A DNA stretch of 64,000 nt from contig NZ_VLLA01000010.1 of the NCBI RefSeq assembly GCF_007830635.1, positions 186,001-250,000 on the forward strand, in the 5' to 3' direction. This DNA is from Bradyrhizobium huanghuaihaiense. Lineage in GTDB: Bacteria; Pseudomonadota; Alphaproteobacteria; Rhizobiales; Xanthobacteraceae. The notes below the pieces were generated by a model. It worked only from the letters and a program-made list of their open reading frames with translations, searched no databases and had not been told where the DNA came from. A program made the position numbers and the translations under genes. Positions within the stretch are counted from its first letter, which is position 1. Every line of letters starts with the position of its first letter. Positions 7,965-16,344 of the stretch are shown one piece after another.

Positions 7965-9398
7965 CTAGATGGTGATGTAGCCGGTGGCCAGGCCATGAAT
8001 CCCGACCACGGCGCCGATCACGGCTGCGATGAAGATGACCCAATCGATCGACGTGAAGATTTTCGCCTTCTGCTGGAGGCGCGCCCAGAAATACAGCGCC
8101 GTGCCGGGGGCGTAGAGGATCGCCGACAGGAGCAGATATTTCATCCCGGCGGCATAGATCAGGAACAGCGTGTAGACGACGGCGATGCCGGTGAAGATCA
8201 GGTCGCGTCGCCGTTCGCCCGGGCTCTTTTCGTAGGTCTCGCCCCGCTTGACCAGCAGGAGCCCGTAAGCGGCCACCAGGAAGAACGGAATGAGGTTCAT
8301 GACGCTCGTCAAATTGAGCATCAACGCGAAGGCATCCCGCGACCAGTACGTGCTGATGACGAACAGCTGCACGACGATATTGGTGAGCCAGAGCGCTGCG
8401 GCCGGCACCTTGTTGGCATTTTCGGTGCCGAACACGCGCGGCATATCCCTGGTACGGCCGGCGGCGGAGAGCACCTCGGCGCAAATCAGCGACCAGGCGA
8501 GATAGGCTCCGAGCACCGAGACCAGAAGTCCGATGCTGACGAACACGGCGCCCCAATGCCCGACCACCGCCTCCAGCACCGTCGCCATCGACGGCTGCCG
8601 CGCGTCGGCGATCTCCGCGCGCGGCAGCGCGGCATAGGGCAGCATCGTCACGAGCACCATGAGGGTCGTAACGACCGCGAAGCCCATGATCGTCGCGACG
8701 CCGACATGGGACCGCTCCTTGGCGTAGCGGGAATAGACGCTGGCCCCCTCGATCCCGAGAAAGACGAACACCGTGACCAGCATGGTCGCGCGGATCTGAT
8801 CAAACAGACCCTTGTCCGGCATCCCCTCGCCGCCCCAGAAATTGGCGCGGAACAGATCGGCCTTGAAGGCAAACGCCAGGATGACGATGAAGATCAGGAT
8901 CGGCACGATCTTGGCGACGGTGACGATGGTGTTGATCGCGGCGGCCTGTTGCACGCCACGCAGGATCATGAAGTGGAATAGCCAGATCCCGATCGAGGCG
9001 ACGATGATCGCGGTGACCGTATTGCCGTCGCCGAACACGGGAAAGAACGCGCCGAGCGTCGACTTGATCAGGACCCAGTAGGACACGTTGCCGATGCAGC
9101 TGCCGGTCCAGTAGCCGAGCGCCGACAGGAAGCCGGGATAGTCGCCGAAACCTGCCTTCGCGTAGGCGTAGACGCCGGCATCGAGATCCGGCTTTCGCTC
9201 GGCCAGAGTCTGAAACACGCGCGCCATCGTGTACATGCCGCCGCCTGCGATGCACCAGGCGAAGATGGCGCCGAACGGGCCGGTGGCGATGCCGAACGTC
9301 CGCGGCAACGAGAAGATGCCTGAGCCCACCATGGAGCCGACGACCATTGCCGTCAGTGCGAACAACGAAAGCTTTTGGACCGTTGGCGTCGCAGTCAT
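7965..9398 (-). CDS. arcD: APC-family basic amino acid antiporter (arginine/ornithine type)
   Basis: A 477-residue, 12-13 helix inner-membrane permease of the APC superfamily. The first helix carries the substrate-binding 'GSMVGSGIFSLP' signature, and helix 6 carries 'FVFLGIEGASVYSRYA', as in arginine/ornithine and arginine/agmatine exchangers. The start is the ATG giving 'MTATPTVQKLSL'. It precedes arcA in the same operon, which supports arginine import coupled to export of a product such as ornithine or citrulline. A second protein of the same length and similar sequence is encoded at 16345-17778. The exact exchanged pair is inferred from context. Confidence 0.88.
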   Translation of the reverse strand: MTATPTVQKLSLFALTAMVVGSMVGSGIFSLPRTFGIATGPFGAIFAWCIAGGGMYTMARVFQTLAERKPDLDAGVYAYAKAGFGDYPGFLSALGYWTGSCIGNVSYWVLIKSTLGAFFPVFGDGNTVTAIIVASIGIWLFHFMILRGVQQAAAINTIVTVAKIVPILIFIVILAFAFKADLFRANFWGGEGMPDKGLFDQIRATMLVTVFVFLGIEGASVYSRYAKERSHVGVATIMGFAVVTTLMVLVTMLPYAALPRAEIADARQPSMATVLEAVVGHWGAVFVSIGLLVSVLGAYLAWSLICAEVLSAAGRTRDMPRVFGTENANKVPAAALWLTNIVVQLFVISTYWSRDAFALMLNLTSVMNLIPFFLVAAYGLLLVKRGETYEKSPGERRRDLIFTGIAVVYTLFLIYAAGMKYLLLSAILYAPGTALYFWARLQQKAKIFTSIDWVIFIAAVIGAVVGIHGLATGYITI

Positions 9399-9543
9399 GG
9401 GGAGACCTCGAACCGCGAACGATGACCGATGCCGTGACCGATCGGCCTGCTCATTCCGAGCCCGAACCATGCGCTCTGATATGAAGGCGGCCTATCAGGT
9501 GATTACCTAGTCGGAGTCCGGGATTACCCTCACGGCCCGACGC

Positions 9544-12500
9544 TCAGGCCACGCTCGGCGCTTCGGGAGCCGCGACCGGCTCCTTTCCGCCCGACCAGGC
9601 CACATACAAGGTCGGCAGAAAGACGAGCGTCAGAACGGTTGCGACGAGCAGTCCGCCCATGATCGCAAAGGCCATCGGCCCCCAGAAGACAGTCGGCGCA
9701 ATCGGAATCATGCCGAGGACGGTGGAGACCGCCGTCAGCATGATCGGACGAAAGCGGGAGCTGCTGGCATCGACCGCGGCCTCCCAGGGTCCCTTCCCCT
9801 GCGCGCGTTCAGCCTCGATCTGCCCAATCAGGATCACCGCGTTCTTGCTGATCATCCCGAGCAGCGCGAGGACGCCGAGAATGGCGACGAAACCCAGCGG
9901 CCGCCCTGACAGGAGCAGCGCCGCAACCACGCCAATCAGGCCGAGCGGTGCAACGCTGACGACCATCAATAGCCGCGGGAAGCTCTGCACCTGGACCATC
10001 AGAACCGTGAACATGACGAACAGCATCACCGGCACGACCACCATGACGGAGGCCTGGGACTTCCGGCTCTCCTCCACGGTGCCGCCGACCACGACATCAT
10101 AGGACGGCGGCAGCGTCGTCCTCAGCTTGGCGATGGCGGGCGCCAGCGTATTGACGATCCTTTCCGGCAGCACCCCGTCGGGAATGGCAGCTCGCACCGT
10201 CAGGGTGGGCACGCGGTCGCGCCGCCAGATCAAGGGGAATTCCTGATCGTACTCGAAGGAGGCAAACTGGCTCAGCGGAACGGTCCGTCCACCGGGGATC
10301 GGCACCTGCAGCGTTCGCAAGCTCGCCAACGAGACACGCTGTTCGTCGGTCGCGCGGACCACCACGTTGACGAGATAGATGTCGTCCCGAACCTGTGTGA
10401 CGGGCCTACCGGAGATCACGGTGTTCAGGACGGTGGAGATCGCCTGTGAACTCAGACCGAGAAGGCGTGCCTCATCCTGATTGACGCGGATGCGCACCTG
10501 GCGATCCGGCTCCATCCAGTCGAAGTTCGTGCTTCTGGCGCTCGGATCGGAGGCGAGGATCCGCGCCACCTCGAGCGCGATGTCGCGGACTCGCTCGACG
10601 TCGGGGCCGCTGACGCGATATTGCAACGGCCATCCAACCGGGGGGCCGAGACCGAGCGGCGAAACCGACGAGATCGCGTTCGGGAATTCATTCGCCAGGA
10701 ACCGCTCCAGCTTTGCATGCAAGCGCTCACGCGCCGCAACGCTTCTGGCGACGACGACGGCCTGGGTGAAGAACTCGTTCGGCAGCTCGACGCTGAGAGG
10801 CAGATAGAAGCGGATCGCGCCGCGGCCGACATTGGTGCTCCAATGCTCGACGTCGGGATCGCCGGTCAGCGCCTTGTCCAGGCGCCTGGCCGCAGCTTCG
10901 CTGGCATAGATCGAGGCGTTCTGCGGCAGGCTGATGTCGACGAGCAGCTCCGGCCGGTCGGACAAGGGAAAGAACTGCTGCGGAATCAGCGGAAGCGCGA
11001 GCATGGATGCGACGAAGAGCGCTGCCGTCCCGCCCAGCGTCAGCCATTTGGCGCGGATCGCCAGCACCAGAAAGCGCCGATACAGCCGGAAGACGGCTCC
11101 GGGAGCCGGAGCGCCCGTCTGCTTGGGCGGCAGAAGGATGGCGACACCCAGCAGCGGCGCGAAGATGACCGCGACGAACCACGATGCCAGCAGTGCGATC
11201 GCAACCACTGCGAACAGCGAGAACGTGTATTCGCTGGCGGCGCTGGCGGCAAAGCCGACCGGAATGAAGCCGGCGATGGTCACCAGCGTACCGGCCAGCA
11301 TTGCGAGCGCATGGGTGCGGAAAGCATAGCTCGCAGCCGCCATCTTGCTGTCGCCCAGCGCCAGCCGGTTGAGCGTGGCATCTGTGGTCGTCATGGCGTC
11401 GTCGACCAGCAGCGCGAGTGCGATGATGAGAGCGCCGAGCGATATTCGCTGCATATCGATGCGGAGAAGGTCCATGGTCGGAAACACGATGGCGAGCGTG
11501 AGCGGAATCGCCAGTGCGATGACGAGGCCGGGACGCAGGCCAAGGCTGACGAAACTCACCGCGAGAATGATGGCGATCGCCTGCACCAGCGAGGTCATGA
11601 ACTCGCCGATCGCCTTGTCCACCACGACGGCCTGATCGGCAACCAGGCTCGGCTCGATTCCGATCGGCAGGTCGGCGGTGATGGCCGCCATCGCAGCTTT
11701 GACGTTCCTACCGAGAGCGAGGATATCGCCGCCGTCGCGCATGGCGATCGCGAGCCCGATTGCCGGATGGCCGTTGACCCGGAACAGCGGCTGCGGCGGA
11801 TCGGCATAGCCGCGCCGCACCGTCGCAAGATCGCTCAGGCGGAGCATGCGACCGCCGGCCGCGAAGTTGATGCCGGCGATGTCCCGCTCGGACTGGAAGC
11901 TTCCCGACACCCGAAGCGAGATTCGCTCGGAGCCGGTCTGGATCGTCCCGGTCGGCATCACGACATTCTGAGCCTGCAGAGCGGCGATCAGAGCTGTCCG
12001 ATCGACGCCGAGATTTGCGAGCTCCTTCTTGGAGAACTCGACGAAGATCACTTCGTCCTGCGCGCCCAGCAGCTCGATCTTCGCAACGTCGGGCACGCCC
12101 AGGAGACGCGATCGGATCGCCTCGACCCGGTCACGCAGCTCGCGCTCGGTAAACCCGTCGCTGGTGAAGCCGTAGACGATGCCGAAAGTGTCGCCGAAAT
12201 CGTCGTCGAATGCCGGGCCGACAACCCCCGCAGGGAGCGTATGGCGAATGTCCCCGATCGTCTTCCGCACCCGATACCAGGTGTCGGAGACATCTCGTGC
12301 GTTGGCGCTCCCCTTCAGGTTCACGAAGATCGTGGTGAGGCCGGGCCGGGTGAAGCTGCGCAGGAAGTCGAGATGCGGCGTCTCCTGCAGTTGACGCTCG
12401 AGCCGCTCCGTCACCTGCTTCATCGTCTCTGCGGCCGTCGCCCCTGGCCACGCCGCCTGGACGATCATGGTCCTGATGGTGAATGCAGGGTCCTCGTTCC

Positions 12501-12609
12501 GGCCGAGGCGGACATAGGACAGTCCGCCGGCGAGCACGGCAACGAGCATGAGATAGATGACGAGCGAGCGGCGCTCGAGCGCCCATTGCGAGAGGTTGAA
12601 GCCGGTCAT
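9544..12609 (-). CDS. RND efflux transporter permease subunit
   Basis: A 1021-residue inner-membrane RND pump with the usual duplicated plan: a first transmembrane helix ('LVIYLMLVAVLAGGLSYV'), two large periplasmic loops and two six-helix bundles. The proton-relay acidic pair is present in helix 4 ('LLVDDAMTTTDATLN'). Its sequence type ('RNEDPAFTIRTMIVQAAWPG') matches the AcrB/MexB-related subgroup often described as multidrug or heavy-metal RND. The start is the ATG overlapping the adaptor stop by 4 bases (ATGA), indicating translational coupling. No outer-membrane factor gene is adjacent. The substrate is unknown. Confidence 0.93.
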   Translation of the reverse strand: MTGFNLSQWALERRSLVIYLMLVAVLAGGLSYVRLGRNEDPAFTIRTMIVQAAWPGATAAETMKQVTERLERQLQETPHLDFLRSFTRPGLTTIFVNLKGSANARDVSDTWYRVRKTIGDIRHTLPAGVVGPAFDDDFGDTFGIVYGFTSDGFTERELRDRVEAIRSRLLGVPDVAKIELLGAQDEVIFVEFSKKELANLGVDRTALIAALQAQNVVMPTGTIQTGSERISLRVSGSFQSERDIAGINFAAGGRMLRLSDLATVRRGYADPPQPLFRVNGHPAIGLAIAMRDGGDILALGRNVKAAMAAITADLPIGIEPSLVADQAVVVDKAIGEFMTSLVQAIAIILAVSFVSLGLRPGLVIALAIPLTLAIVFPTMDLLRIDMQRISLGALIIALALLVDDAMTTTDATLNRLALGDSKMAAASYAFRTHALAMLAGTLVTIAGFIPVGFAASAASEYTFSLFAVVAIALLASWFVAVIFAPLLGVAILLPPKQTGAPAPGAVFRLYRRFLVLAIRAKWLTLGGTAALFVASMLALPLIPQQFFPLSDRPELLVDISLPQNASIYASEAAARRLDKALTGDPDVEHWSTNVGRGAIRFYLPLSVELPNEFFTQAVVVARSVAARERLHAKLERFLANEFPNAISSVSPLGLGPPVGWPLQYRVSGPDVERVRDIALEVARILASDPSARSTNFDWMEPDRQVRIRVNQDEARLLGLSSQAISTVLNTVISGRPVTQVRDDIYLVNVVVRATDEQRVSLASLRTLQVPIPGGRTVPLSQFASFEYDQEFPLIWRRDRVPTLTVRAAIPDGVLPERIVNTLAPAIAKLRTTLPPSYDVVVGGTVEESRKSQASVMVVVPVMLFVMFTVLMVQVQSFPRLLMVVSVAPLGLIGVVAALLLSGRPLGFVAILGVLALLGMISKNAVILIGQIEAERAQGKGPWEAAVDASSSRFRPIMLTAVSTVLGMIPIAPTVFWGPMAFAIMGGLLVATVLTLVFLPTLYVAWSGGKEPVAAPEAPSVA

Positions 12610-13688
12610 GGCTCCGACCCGAGCACGCGCACCTTCTGGCCCGGATGAAGCGCCTGAACGCCCGCGGTCACGACGATCTCGCCAGCGTCGAGCCCGCGCG
12701 AAATGATTACCTGTGCCTGATCGAACCGCAGCACGTCGACGTTCCGGGCAGAGACCGTCTTGGTCAGGGGATCGAGGATCCAGACGGCCGGCTGTTGGTT
12801 CATCCTGGTCAGCGCAGTTGCGGGAATGTCGATCATCGGTCCGGCGCTCGCCTCGGCGCGACCGATCACCGTGGCCCCCAGCCGCATCGCGGCGGGCGGA
12901 TCGCTGAGTCCCACCCTCACCTCGAAGGTCCGTGTGACCGGGTTTGCCTGCGCGGCAACCTGCCGGATGCGCCCTTGCGCGGTCACTGCCGGATCGTCCG
13001 TCAGGCTGACGGTCACTTGCAGATTGGCGGGAGCCGCTCGCACCAGCTGGGCAGGGACCTCGAAGACAGCATCGCGGCCATCCTGCCGCGCAATCCGGGC
13101 AATGGTCTGTCCGGCCTGGATCACCTCGCCGGCGGCGGGCCCCGTCTCGGTGATCTTGCCGGGCGCATCGGCCCGCACCTCGGTGAAGTTGACATGGTCG
13201 TGGGCGGCGCTCAACTGGGCCTCGGCCGCGTCGACCTGGGACTGGGCCGTCTGTTGCGCCTGCGTTGCCGTCTCGAAATTGGCGCGCGTGGTCCATCCCT
13301 GCGCGAGCAATGTCTGCTGACGTTCGAAATGATTGCGGGCCTGGGTGAGCTGTCCTTGCGCGGCGGCGAGAGCCGCTTGCGCCTGACGCAGCGCGTTCAC
13401 TTCATTCTGCGATTCCAGTTGCGCCAGAAGCTGGCCGGCCTCGACGCGCTCGCCGAGCCTGGTGTTGTTCGCGAGCAGCCGCCCCGAAATTCGGAACGCA
13501 ACGCTGATCTCGTCTTCGGCTTCGACATGTCCAGTGAAGACGAACGGCGTCGGCGACTCCCGCTTCTCGATCGTCGTCGTGCGAACCGGGCGTGGCGCCG
13601 GCGCGACGTCGCTGGCCGCTTCCCTTTCGCAGGCCGCCAGCAGCAGCGATGCCGCGCCGGCAATAACCATTGTCCTGAGCGTCGGCAT
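12606..13688 (-). CDS. RND periplasmic adaptor, lipoprotein (membrane fusion protein)
   Basis: A 360-residue membrane fusion protein that links the pump to an outer-membrane channel. It begins with a lipoprotein signal ('SLLLAACERE', lipobox Cys at residue 20). A lipoyl-like strand ('VEAEDEISVAFRISGRL'), a long alpha-helical hairpin rich in Ala/Gln (about 85-150) and beta-barrel domains follow. The start is either ATG at 13688 or GTG at 13712; neither has a strong Shine-Dalgarno sequence, and the lipobox spacing fits the ATG best. It is first in a two-gene operon with the pump. A tandem 13-bp repeat array lies about 105 bases upstream. Confidence 0.93.
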   Translation of the reverse strand: MPTLRTMVIAGAASLLLAACEREAASDVAPAPRPVRTTTIEKRESPTPFVFTGHVEAEDEISVAFRISGRLLANNTRLGERVEAGQLLAQLESQNEVNALRQAQAALAAAQGQLTQARNHFERQQTLLAQGWTTRANFETATQAQQTAQSQVDAAEAQLSAAHDHVNFTEVRADAPGKITETGPAAGEVIQAGQTIARIARQDGRDAVFEVPAQLVRAAPANLQVTVSLTDDPAVTAQGRIRQVAAQANPVTRTFEVRVGLSDPPAAMRLGATVIGRAEASAGPMIDIPATALTRMNQQPAVWILDPLTKTVSARNVDVLRFDQAQVIISRGLDAGEIVVTAGVQALHPGQKVRVLGSEP

Positions 13689-13793
13689 GAGATGATCACC
13701 GATCGACTTCACCGGACCTGATTTTGCCGAGGAGCCATCGTCCTTGTATCGGTAAATCTACTGAGCGCCCGCGGATACAATCGTGGTCGACGC

Positions 13794-13845
13794 TTCTTGC
13801 CCAAAATTCTTACCCAAGGTTCTTGCCCAAGATTCTTGCCAAAGA
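13794..13845 (-). repeat. Tandem array of four 13-bp units upstream of the RND operon
   Basis: Four adjacent 13-mers, TTCTTGCCCAAAA, TTCTTACCCAAGG, TTCTTGCCCAAGA and TTCTTGCCAAAGA, run without spacers. Each unit is itself a near-dyad (TCTTG..CAAGA). The array sits in the presumed promoter region of the adaptor/pump operon. The spacing of slightly more than one helical turn would put bound proteins on nearly the same face. It could be an operator array or a microsatellite. Confidence 0.85.
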
Positions 13846-14045
13846 CATGATCGACCGCGCGACAGGGACTGGATGATTCCCTCTCCCGCGTCAGGCAATC
13901 ACCCAATAGCGTGAGCCTCGCACGCGGCGCATAACACGTGCGCCGGCCATCATGGTGGCGCGACCTGCGTCCGCCAAGACACCGGCGCACGACGGAGCGG
14001 GTTGCTCGGGCTCCGGACGCTTCACTCGAGGACAGGAGGATCCCC
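13846..14045. other. Intergenic region before the DUF3551 gene
   Basis: Together with the repeat array, this separates the divergent RND operon and the DUF3551 gene by about 360 bases. It should contain both promoters. A clear ribosome-binding site (ACAGGAGGA) lies at 14031-14039. No regulator gene or other element was recognised. Confidence 0.4.
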
Positions 14046-14252
14046 ATGAAAAAGCTGGCTTTGCTGGCAGCCGCGATCACCATGACGCTTGGCGTCATGG
14101 GAGCGGCTGCGCCAGGACGCGCGCAAGATCTGGCGTGGTGCACGAAGATCAAGGGAATGACCAACTGCATGTACTCGACGCGCCAACAATGCCGCGCATC
14201 CATCAGCGGACGAAACGGTACCTGCGTTCGGAATCATCGTTCGTGGCAATAG
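14046..14252 (+). CDS. DUF3551 family small exported protein
   Basis: A 68-residue protein with a Sec signal peptide (cleavage near 'GRAQDLAW'). The mature part is short and has the pattern of DUF3551, a family found mainly in Bradyrhizobiaceae: 'WCTK', 'NCMYSTRQQCRAS', a glycine-containing turn and 'GTCVRNH'. Four cysteines suggest two periplasmic disulfides. The start is the ATG after a strong AGGAGG site at 14034-14039; the frame is open further upstream but without a ribosome-binding site. Function is unknown for the whole family. Confidence 0.85.
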   Translation: MKKLALLAAAITMTLGVMGAAAPGRAQDLAWCTKIKGMTNCMYSTRQQCRASISGRNGTCVRNHRSWQ

Positions 14253-14468
14253 GGATCGGCTCGTCCAGGCCTCGCCGGTCGGGCGTCGCTAGACGATTTT
14301 CCGGTCGTCTCGCGCCGCCCGAACTCCAAAGAGGGCCACGGTGCGGGCGCACCTATTGGGACATTCATCCGCCTGAGGCAGGGTTTCCTCTGATCCCGGA
14401 GGTGCCGCCCGCGGGATACCGTCCGCACCAACATTTTGGTCCGCATTTTCGATCCAAGGGAGGTCTTC

Positions 14469-14972
14469 ATGTCCGATCTGGTCGCGATCGTGTATCCGTC
14501 CGAGGCAAAAGCCGAAGAAGTGCGTCAGCGGCTGCTCAAGCTGCAGAAGGAATATCTGATCACGATCAGCGACGCCGTGATCGCCGTGAAGACGGATTCG
14601 GGCGGCATCAAGCTCAATCAACTCGTCAACACCACTGCCATGGGCGCGATGACCGGTAGCTTCTGGGGCCTCCTCATCGGAGTCCTCTTTCTCAATCCGA
14701 TCCTCGGGGTCGCCGTGGGTGCCGCGTCGGGCGCGCTGGGCGGCGCGCTGTCCGACTTCGGCATCGACGATTCCTTCATGAAGAACCTGTCGGCCAATCT
14801 CCAGACCGGCAACGCCGCCCTGTTCGTCCTGATCAAGCACATGACCGCGGACAAGGTGATCAAGGAGATCAAGGACGCCGGCGGCGTCGTGCTCAAGACC
14901 TCGCTCGATGAGACCAAGGAAGCGGCGCTGCGCGACGCGCTCGCCAGTGCGGTGGAGCGGCCGGCGGCCTGA
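14469..14972 (+). CDS. DUF1269 family membrane-associated protein
   Basis: A 167-residue protein of the DUF1269 family. A ferredoxin-like N-terminal part ('VAIVYPSEAKAEEVRQRLL', about 1-50) is followed by a glycine-zipper hydrophobic segment (about 58-95, 'GSFWGLLIGVLF' and 'GVAVGAASGALGGAL'). The soluble C-terminal domain ('AALFVLIKHMTADKVI') is the part that repeats in related proteins. A good ribosome-binding site (AAGGGAGG) precedes the ATG. Such proteins are usually stress-induced in rhizobia, which fits the surrounding small envelope genes, but no biochemical role is established. Confidence 0.85.
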   Translation: MSDLVAIVYPSEAKAEEVRQRLLKLQKEYLITISDAVIAVKTDSGGIKLNQLVNTTAMGAMTGSFWGLLIGVLFLNPILGVAVGAASGALGGALSDFGIDDSFMKNLSANLQTGNAALFVLIKHMTADKVIKEIKDAGGVVLKTSLDETKEAALRDALASAVERPAA

Positions 14973-15002
14973 GCCGCCGTCCTCTCGCGCCTCAACGGCG
15001 GC
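14973..15002. terminator. Possible bidirectional terminator
   Basis: An 8-bp perfect inverted repeat (GCCGCCGT ... ACGGCGGC, 14-base loop) lies between the convergent DUF1269 and Bax-inhibitor-like genes and overlaps the latter's stop. No strong T run flanks it, so its activity is uncertain. Confidence 0.35.
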
Positions 15003-15699
15003 CGCCGGCAAGTCGCAGCAGCATCATGAACAGGTTGAGGAAATTGAGATAGAGCGACAGCGCGGCAACGACCGACTTGCGGCCCGCGGCGGTGTGGTCA
15101 TCCGAGATGTCGTACATCCCCTTGATCCGCTGGGTATCGTAGGCCGTCAGGCCGGCAAACACGCCGACGCCCACGATCGAGATCAGCCAATCGAGTGCGG
15201 TCGACCCCAGGAACAGGTTGATCAGGCTCGCGATGATGATCCCGATCAGGCCCATGAACAGAAAGGTGCCCAATCCCGAGAGGTCGCGCCGGGTCGTGTA
15301 ACCGAGGAGACTAAGCGCGCCGAACATTGCGGCCGCGATGAAGAAGACGCGGGTGATCGACGAACTCGTGTAGATGTGCAGCAATATCGATAGCGATACG
15401 CCGACCAGGGCCGAATAGACGAAGAACAGGATCCGCGCCGTGGACACCGACAGCGTGTTGATGCGCGAGCCGATGAAGAACACCAGGCCGAGCGGCGCCA
15501 GGATGAAGACCCACATCAGGGGACTCTGGAGCAATTCGGGGCCGATGGCCTGATAGGTCACCCAGGCGACGACGGCGGTCAGGCCGACACCGGCGGCCAT
15601 GTAGCCGTAGATCCGAAGCATGTAGTCGCGCAATCCGGCATCCACCGCGACGCCGCCGGCGGTGTCTGTAGCCGTCAGGTTGTGATCATAGTTCGACAT
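14992..15699 (-). CDS. Bax inhibitor-1/YccA family membrane protein
   Basis: A 235-residue, seven-helix inner-membrane protein of the BI-1/YccA family. After a short polar start ('MSNYDHNLTATDT') come helices such as 'GYMAAGVGLTAVVAWVTY', 'PLMWVFILAPLGLVFFI' and 'ALSLYLNFLNLFMMLLRL'. The near-C-terminal 'TAYDTQRIKGMYD' carries the conserved Asp pair site characteristic of the family, where it gates proton/calcium leak. In bacteria YccA also modulates FtsH. The ATG has an excellent ribosome-binding site (GAGGAGG). It is convergent with the DUF1269 gene. Confidence 0.93.
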   Translation of the reverse strand: MSNYDHNLTATDTAGGVAVDAGLRDYMLRIYGYMAAGVGLTAVVAWVTYQAIGPELLQSPLMWVFILAPLGLVFFIGSRINTLSVSTARILFFVYSALVGVSLSILLHIYTSSSITRVFFIAAAMFGALSLLGYTTRRDLSGLGTFLFMGLIGIIIASLINLFLGSTALDWLISIVGVGVFAGLTAYDTQRIKGMYDISDDHTAAGRKSVVAALSLYLNFLNLFMMLLRLAGGRR

Positions 15700-15957
15700 C
15701 GCTTGCCTCCTCTGGCGCTCGCCGAGTGGGGCCACGTTAGCCTTCGAACCTGCAGACCAACATCGGACAATCCCCCGAGCGCCATCAGTGAAAACCACTG
15801 CCTTGCAAATGGCACGGCGCCGCCGGAGCGCCCACGGCTCCCCTGTTCATTACCAATCCGCAAGTGGGGAACCTCTTTTGCGCCTCTCAGCCTTTTGGCG
15901 GAGGCACCTTACGCCGTTGTCACTGGAGGCCCGCCGCGGCCCGGCCTAATCGGGGGC

Positions 15958-16182
15958 ATGCGCTTCTTCTTCCATATCGCTGACAAATATGGTGTCTCGA
16001 CCGACGGGATCGGATGCGAATATGCCGGGCAGGACGCAGCCGTCCTGCATGCCAGCCGCCTTGCCGCCGAGCTTGCCAAGGCCGGCGAATTCTTCCGTGG
16101 CAGTGTCGTGCTCGTTGCCCGGACGACGGAGTTCCTCTCCTGCTCCGCGAGCGAGGACGAGGCGTTGCTTCCCAAGCCCTGA
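15958..16182 (+). CDS. DUF6894 family small protein
   Basis: A 74-residue cytoplasmic protein beginning 'MRFFFHIADKYGVSTDGIG', followed by a helix where acidic and alanine residues alternate ('AAVLHASRLAAELAKAG'). This is the pattern of the DUF6894 family, abundant in Bradyrhizobium and Methylobacterium ('FFHI.D....D..G.E', then a helix). Function is unknown. The frame extends upstream to 15682, but the homologous part begins at this ATG. It stands alone, about 160 bases before the second antiporter gene. Confidence 0.75.
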   Translation: MRFFFHIADKYGVSTDGIGCEYAGQDAAVLHASRLAAELAKAGEFFRGSVVLVARTTEFLSCSASEDEALLPKP

Positions 16183-16344
16183 CGACGGTACCTGACGACC
16201 GGACCTGACGCTTCGCGCCCGCCGATTTCCTGCCCTGCTCCCTACAGAGAATCCCTGATGGGCGCACGGGGTGCGGCCCTCTAAGGTCCGCGCATGAGGC
16301 GGTCGCTGCAACTGCGGCCGCCTTGGATTGGAAGGCCATCCGTC

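Noticed and set aside
10621..12648. Long plus-strand open frame over the RND pump
   Set aside because: It is the complement of a well-supported RND permease gene and shows no domain.
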